A stretch of 22,813 nt of DNA, taken from Pleurotus ostreatus/Saccharomyces cerevisiae fusant (taxonomy: Eukaryota > Opisthokonta). The translations under genes and the position numbers were made by a program. Numbering within the stretch: the stretch's first letter is position 1; each line of letters starts with the position of its first letter. The notes below the pieces were generated by a model. That model did not search any database and was not told where the DNA came from. It saw only the letters and a list, made by a program, of their open reading frames with translations. The stretch is from NCBI GenBank assembly GCA_024196135.1, contig JAMQCK010000443.1, positions 1 through 22,813 on the forward strand, read 5' to 3'. Below, piece after piece: positions 18,811 to 22,813 of the stretch.

Positions 18811-19622
18811 ATGACCTCGCCGCAGCCCCAGCCTCTGCTTGTCCGTGGGTCCCCGTATATTGATGATGGCGGCTTGAAGACCTTCAAGGCAAGTCGCTTT
18901 GCGTAACTATACAAGGTCAACCGCACTCATGCTCATCACTAGGTGGAGGATACGCTCTTCCGCGTCCATACGTACTTCCTGGCTGAGCACTCCGCGGTCT
19001 TGCGGAGTATGCTCGTCATCGGCCTTGCGGACACCTTAGAGGGCTCATCCGATGCGCATCCAATCGTCCTTCGGGAGGTGAAGGCTGCCGATTTCTCGTT
19101 GATGCTCAATATGTTCTATACACCGTGCGTATACCGAATACTCCCCTCGACCCTCTGCTCACGTTGCCCCCTAGCGCCATTGGCGGGCGCACAGGTGTTT
19201 TTGGATCCGAGTCGCTCGAGTCGTGCTTGTCGCTGCTCAAGCTTATGGACTTTTTCGAGATGAAGGATATCCGTGAGCATGCGGTAGGCGCCCTACGACA
19301 GCGAGAGACGACGCCCGTCGAGAAGCTCTATCTTCTACGAATGTTACCGGACGACTTTGACAAAGCGTGGGCTGGCGCGTCCTTCGTCGATCTTTGCACA
19401 AGACCGACTGGTCCGGACGCCGAAGAGGGGAAGCTCATAGGCTGGGAGGCTTTCGCGCTGGTTTGGCATGTGCGGGAATTGTGCCGACAGGGCATGCCGA
19501 ACATAGACGTATACGATGTTCAACAGGAATTGTCACAGCATGATGCAGCTTTCGAGTTCCCTTCGAAGGAACCTGTAAATGTCTTGGGCGGGTGGGGTAC
19601 CAATGGCACGCCTGGCTGGTAG
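18811..19622 (+). CDS. BTB/POZ-domain protein
   Basis: Exons 18811-18888, 18943-19124 and 19175-19622 give 235 residues. The BTB fold runs from about residue 15 to 120: KTFKVEDTLFRVHTYFLAEHS, then SMLVIGLADTLEGSSD, PIVLREVKAADFSLMLNMFYTP, and helices with LKLMDFFEMKDIREHAV. This is the common Agaricomycete BTB type; such domains dimerise and in many proteins act as adaptors for Cullin-3 ubiquitin ligases. The first intron (18889-18942) begins GCAAGT and ends TAG: a GC-AG intron with an otherwise perfect donor. No GT donor gives an open frame, because an in-frame TAA follows. The start at 18811 is the first ATG in the frame. No second known domain follows the BTB. The gene converges on MYND copy 2, with 92 bases between stop codons. 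Confidence 0.88.
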
Positions 19623-19714
19623 TCTACTATATTGGTCTAGTTCTGTGTTGCTCGTCGTATCACAAGTGCTTTCGTGTCTATGATGATTGGAGGGTATACA
19701 TTTAGTAGTCGATC

Positions 19715-21584
19715 TCAGGGGAACCGTATAATACTACGCCTGCAACCCGCGGCTTGCAACCAGATGTCATGCGGAGCATCATCGATTGCCATAACCATAA
19801 CAAATGAGCCCCGACTCGCTCGTATGAAGATGTGCAAATAACGTGTGTTGCGGTCGGGCTCGCGAAGCGGGCAAGGGACGTTATCCATCTCGCCGTACAG
19901 CAACGGTGGATAGGGGACCGTCACGTCCGCGAAATCGACCAGAACTGTCCGGACGGAGCGCACGCAGTCGGGCTCGCCATATTGTATCAAGCATTCGCGC
20001 GCACATCTGAGGAGGAAGGCGCGTTCGAAGGCGCTCGTGCTGTCGTGGCCGTCTATCTGGTCGGGCATAATTCGTATGCTCTGCGATGCCGATACTGGCT
20101 GGATAAGCGAGAATGAAGAGGCAGCTAATTGACGTCGACGTACCATTCTCCTCGTGACGGCATTCGTTACGATGTGTCGAGCACCAATGTTCAGCTTGGC
20201 AGGCCTTGCTGCAGTATGCGACTCCGCCGCAAGGGCGTGATTTGCATCGCCGACGCTCGTCTCTTCGCTGGCACTACTCGTCGTCAGCGAATTATCGATG
20301 ATTAGCGGTAAAACTAGTGACCTCTGGATTGGCGCACGACCCCAGAGTTAAGACCATGACATCCTTGAAATCAAGCCGCACGTCGCGATAGAATAGGTAG
20401 CGTCTGAGAAGCATCTGCCACTCCTCCGGGTCAAAGGCAGTCGGCATGGCGCACTGATCCCGCTTGAAGGCGTCGTCGAATGCTCGAAGAACTCTTGGCC
20501 ATATGATCGCCTGGAGCATGATGTCAATGAGCCGAAGCGCTTCCCGTCGACAATCCGTTCTAAATCGCGCCGATGCGGGGGAAGTGGCATCGTTGGGATG
20601 AAGAGTGACGAGGATACGATGGATGACGTGCAGGAGACCATTCCGAAGGGCAGAAATGAGCGACGAATAGGATGGAGATGGGCTCGGCCGCGTGATGACG
20701 ACCTGGCAGATGAGCGCAGTCCAAAGTCCAACAAAGAATTGTCGGTATTCTGGACCGTTCAACCATGCCGGGCGAGCCGTCTCGCGCGCCAGCAGCCGTA
20801 CGAGCATGGGTGTTGGCCGCGCAGCCTGGAGATGGACAATGGTGGATATGCTAGTCATGCGCTCTGCCGTGAAAAACTTGCCGTAGCTCTCGGCACAGGA
20901 TTTGTCGTTCAGTGCAGAATTTGGACGCCACAGCGCGTCGTCGAAAAACCAGGATATACGGCTTGCAATGGTGCAGATAATCCGCCCTGGGTACTTCTCA
21001 TCGTATGATGCCACACCCCGCTGCATGCGCTCCTTCATGTCACGAGCCTCGGCCAGGAGCAGGCATTCGATGATCATGAAGAAGCTGTGATAGTTCTCCG
21101 CCGTCGTCTCCCTCGGATGCGCGTTATATGTAAAGAAATCGAAGACGATGTCCGTAAGGTCCTCGTGCGCGAGCAAGGCAGGAATTCCTCGAGCGTGTAG
21201 CCCTAACGCGCCAAGGATCATTGTCAGGGCCTGCACGAGGTAAGGGAAGGAGACAACGGCGTAGCCATCGCTGCGGAGGTGGCACGGTGGAAGATCGAGC
21301 CAGGGAAGATCTTCGTCATAGGCTACATTGTTCTCCTTCGGGCTCAAGAAAACTAGCCAGGCCCACACGTCGCCGAACCCGCTGAGAATGCCTTGTTCGA
21401 ACGCTCGTGGACTATCAATGATGTTGGATGCGAGCTGGCCGTATATGTAAAGCGCGTCAACTGCCTCAGAGATCGTTTTAATGTCGCCGGAATAGAGGGG
21501 GTGGGTAGGGATACGCGTCGGTTGAAGACATGAAAACAGCGAACGAGCAAGAGGTGGCGTGAGAATTCGGGTAGGTATTGCCAT
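19715..21584 (-). CDS. MYND-type zinc-finger protein (copy 2 of 3)
   Basis: Exons 21584-20322, 20273-20144 and 20094-19715 give 590 residues; both introns (48 and 49 bases) are GT-AG and phase-matched, each at the same place in the protein as in copy 1. Shared N-terminal blocks are ILTPPLARSLF, EAVDALYIY and VWAWLVFLSP. The MYND finger is complete at 417-459: Cys417, Cys422, Cys431, Cys436, then AYCSKACQAEHW, His455 and Cys459. The C-terminal part contains VRSVRTVLVDF, matched by VRSVRSV in copy 3. The start is provisional: the reading frame stays open for about 17 residues before Met1 (ISRRFFAAYPHRG), and these residues align with copy 1, so a short upstream exon probably exists near 21650-21840. 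The molecular role is unknown; the finger suggests protein binding. Confidence 0.85.
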
Positions 21585-21998
21585 TCCCCTGTGCGGGTAG
21601 GCAGCGAAGAATCGACGCGAGATCTGTGTGGCTGGCTACTTCGACTGAGTGTATGTTCGAAGAGACGTTCTCGAGGATGCTCACCATTTTGCGTCCGAAC
21701 TACTAGGTAGCAACGTGGATGTTGACCGTGGAAGCAGAAAAAGCACAAGCGTCGCCTGCGGGCGCTCACGTGGAGTCGGTCCATTCAGCAGGCTATACGC
21801 GTTCGATTCCCACTTTGACTTTGCGATGATCCTCTTCATCGTCCCTTCGTAGATCCCAGCAGCTTCAAGATAGACGTTTACTATCTGATAGGATGAATGC
21901 GAGGTGGCATTGATATGTATGTGCAGAGTCGATGGACGAGGAACCTGCACGGGGCACCCCTACACACATGTTCGAAGACTATACATCCTTCAGCCCTT
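21585..21998. other. Intergenic region between MYND copies 3 and 2
   Basis: This contains the upstream region of copy 2 and the 3' flank of copy 3. The first exon of copy 2 is probably here: candidate frames on the minus strand read MVSILENVSSNIHS (near 21687) and KRIIAKSKWESNAYSLL (near 21840), but I found no intron that joins either of them cleanly. Nothing else was seen. Confidence 0.4.
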
Positions 21999-22813
21999 CT
22001 AAGCGCTCTCGCGCGAGACAACATCGACTTGAAGCAAATACACGACGCCACCCCGGCTCACCTTCACCCAGTACTGGATGGCTCTGTCGTCGAGCTCTTT
22101 CGCCGACTCGTCTAGATCGCCATATCCAATGCGTGGTGGCTTCGTCGCCAGTGCGAAGGTCACGAGATCCCACTACCACAGAGCGAACGGACCGCAATTT
22201 CTCTGGTTCGCCGAGCTTTCGGAGTATCGCGTGCGTGCAATGTCTAAAGTAGGCGCGCTCGGAATGCGTCAGGGAGTCAGGATGTGCGCTGCGGACAGTA
22301 TTCGTGCCGTCGAGGCAGACCCTCACTGGACCTGGAATGGATCTCGGACAAAGGATCATCCACGAGCTGATGTATAGCTTACCGCAAAAGCAGACTTCAC
22401 GATGGCTTTTGCGCCACGCCCTTCGCTGACAGTCGGCGGAGCAGTAGCATACGCTTCCGCAAATGCACATCTTCAGATTTCCCTTGCGCTCACACTAGAT
22501 GACCTTGAGCTCCGCGTATAGTGACCAAAGACATAGGCCTCCGGCCGCTCACCTCACCGCATATCTCGCGCATTTCTCGCGTGCTATTCCGGTACTCGTT
22601 TTTCAGGTTCCAGAAGTCCCAGTAGCGCGCTCGGACGGCAGTCCACATTGGCGAATTTCCCTCTTCATCCATAGGCACATAGCGTTTCTCCGCCGCGCAT
22701 GCCTTCATTCCGTCCGGCCAGATCATTGCAGGCGCGGTGACATCTTTCAGGATGCGCATGAGGTCTGCCTGGTAGGCTACGACGTACTTGCGCGTAGGTG
22801 TCCTTTCGGGTAT
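21999..22813 (-). pseudogene. MYND-type zinc-finger protein (copy 3 of 3), partial, with a frameshift
   Basis: Runs off the right edge, so the N-terminal half is missing. Exons 22813-22553, 22494-22383 and 22331-21999; introns of 58 and 51 bases, GT-AG. The first exon aligns with the end of the long exon in copies 1 and 2 and ends in ICGE at the same intron position. The MYND finger then reads Cys, CICGSVCYCSADCQRRAW and a closing His-x3-Cys. In the last exon the frame is correct through KLRSVRSVVV, but the family-like continuation (DLVTFALATKPPRIGYGDLD) is in another frame, one base away, at a GGG run (22169-22171 on the plus strand). Read as given, the protein goes off-frame there. The shifted frame stays open to a stop at 21999-22001, so the break is recent or is a sequencing error. 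The family assignment is firm. Confidence 0.75.

Noticed and set aside
21770..21830. B-box-like GTTCGATTCC resembling a tRNA gene
   Set aside because: The T-arm stem does not form and no acceptor pairing is visible.
1..22813. Mobile elements, CRISPR arrays, prokaryotic operons
   Set aside because: No transposase, reverse transcriptase, terminal repeats or regularly spaced repeats were seen; the intron-rich genes show that the DNA is fungal.

Overview
The window looks like nuclear DNA from a basidiomycete mushroom-forming fungus (Agaricomycetes). The reasons are GC-rich sequence, genes split by many introns of about 45-60 bases, and several typical Agaricomycete families: a secreted GH78 rhamnosidase, MYND-finger proteins in several copies, a BTB protein of the 'VEDTLFRVH' type, a seven-helix membrane protein with a soluble tail, and a heterotrimeric G-protein alpha subunit. 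All gene models were spliced by eye from reading frame, GT/GC-AG borders and intron phase. No transcript evidence was available.

Layout, left to right. 1-2512: two minus-strand orphan genes, a Cys-containing protein (412-1180) and a small secreted protein (2020-2512). 3095-5551, plus: a nine-exon GH78 alpha-L-rhamnosidase with a 14-base micro-exon in the active-site motif, a GC-AG intron and one unexplained one-base frame break. 5591-7559, minus: MYND protein 1, convergent with GH78, with only 39 bases between the stop codons. 8524-10478, plus: a single-pass membrane protein with an acidic outer part and a long Ser/Pro-rich tail ending in a PPAY motif. 12470-13985, minus: a complete G-alpha gene, seven exons and 354 residues. 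14613-15571, minus: an orphan four-exon gene. 16974-18657, plus: a 399-residue seven-helix membrane protein. 18811-19622, plus: a BTB protein with a GC-AG intron. 19715-21584, minus: MYND protein 2. 21999-22813, minus: the 3' part of MYND protein 3, with a one-base frameshift, running off the right edge.

Three related MYND-finger genes on one strand suggest local duplication and dispersal of a lineage-specific family. The G-alpha and the seven-helix protein lie about 3 kb apart and could belong to one signalling route, but proximity is the only evidence. The best leads are the micro-exon, the two GC-AG introns, the hairpin-rich last intron of the G-alpha gene, the MYND cluster with its apparent frameshift, and the orphan spliced genes. 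I found no mobile element, CRISPR array, rRNA or convincing tRNA.
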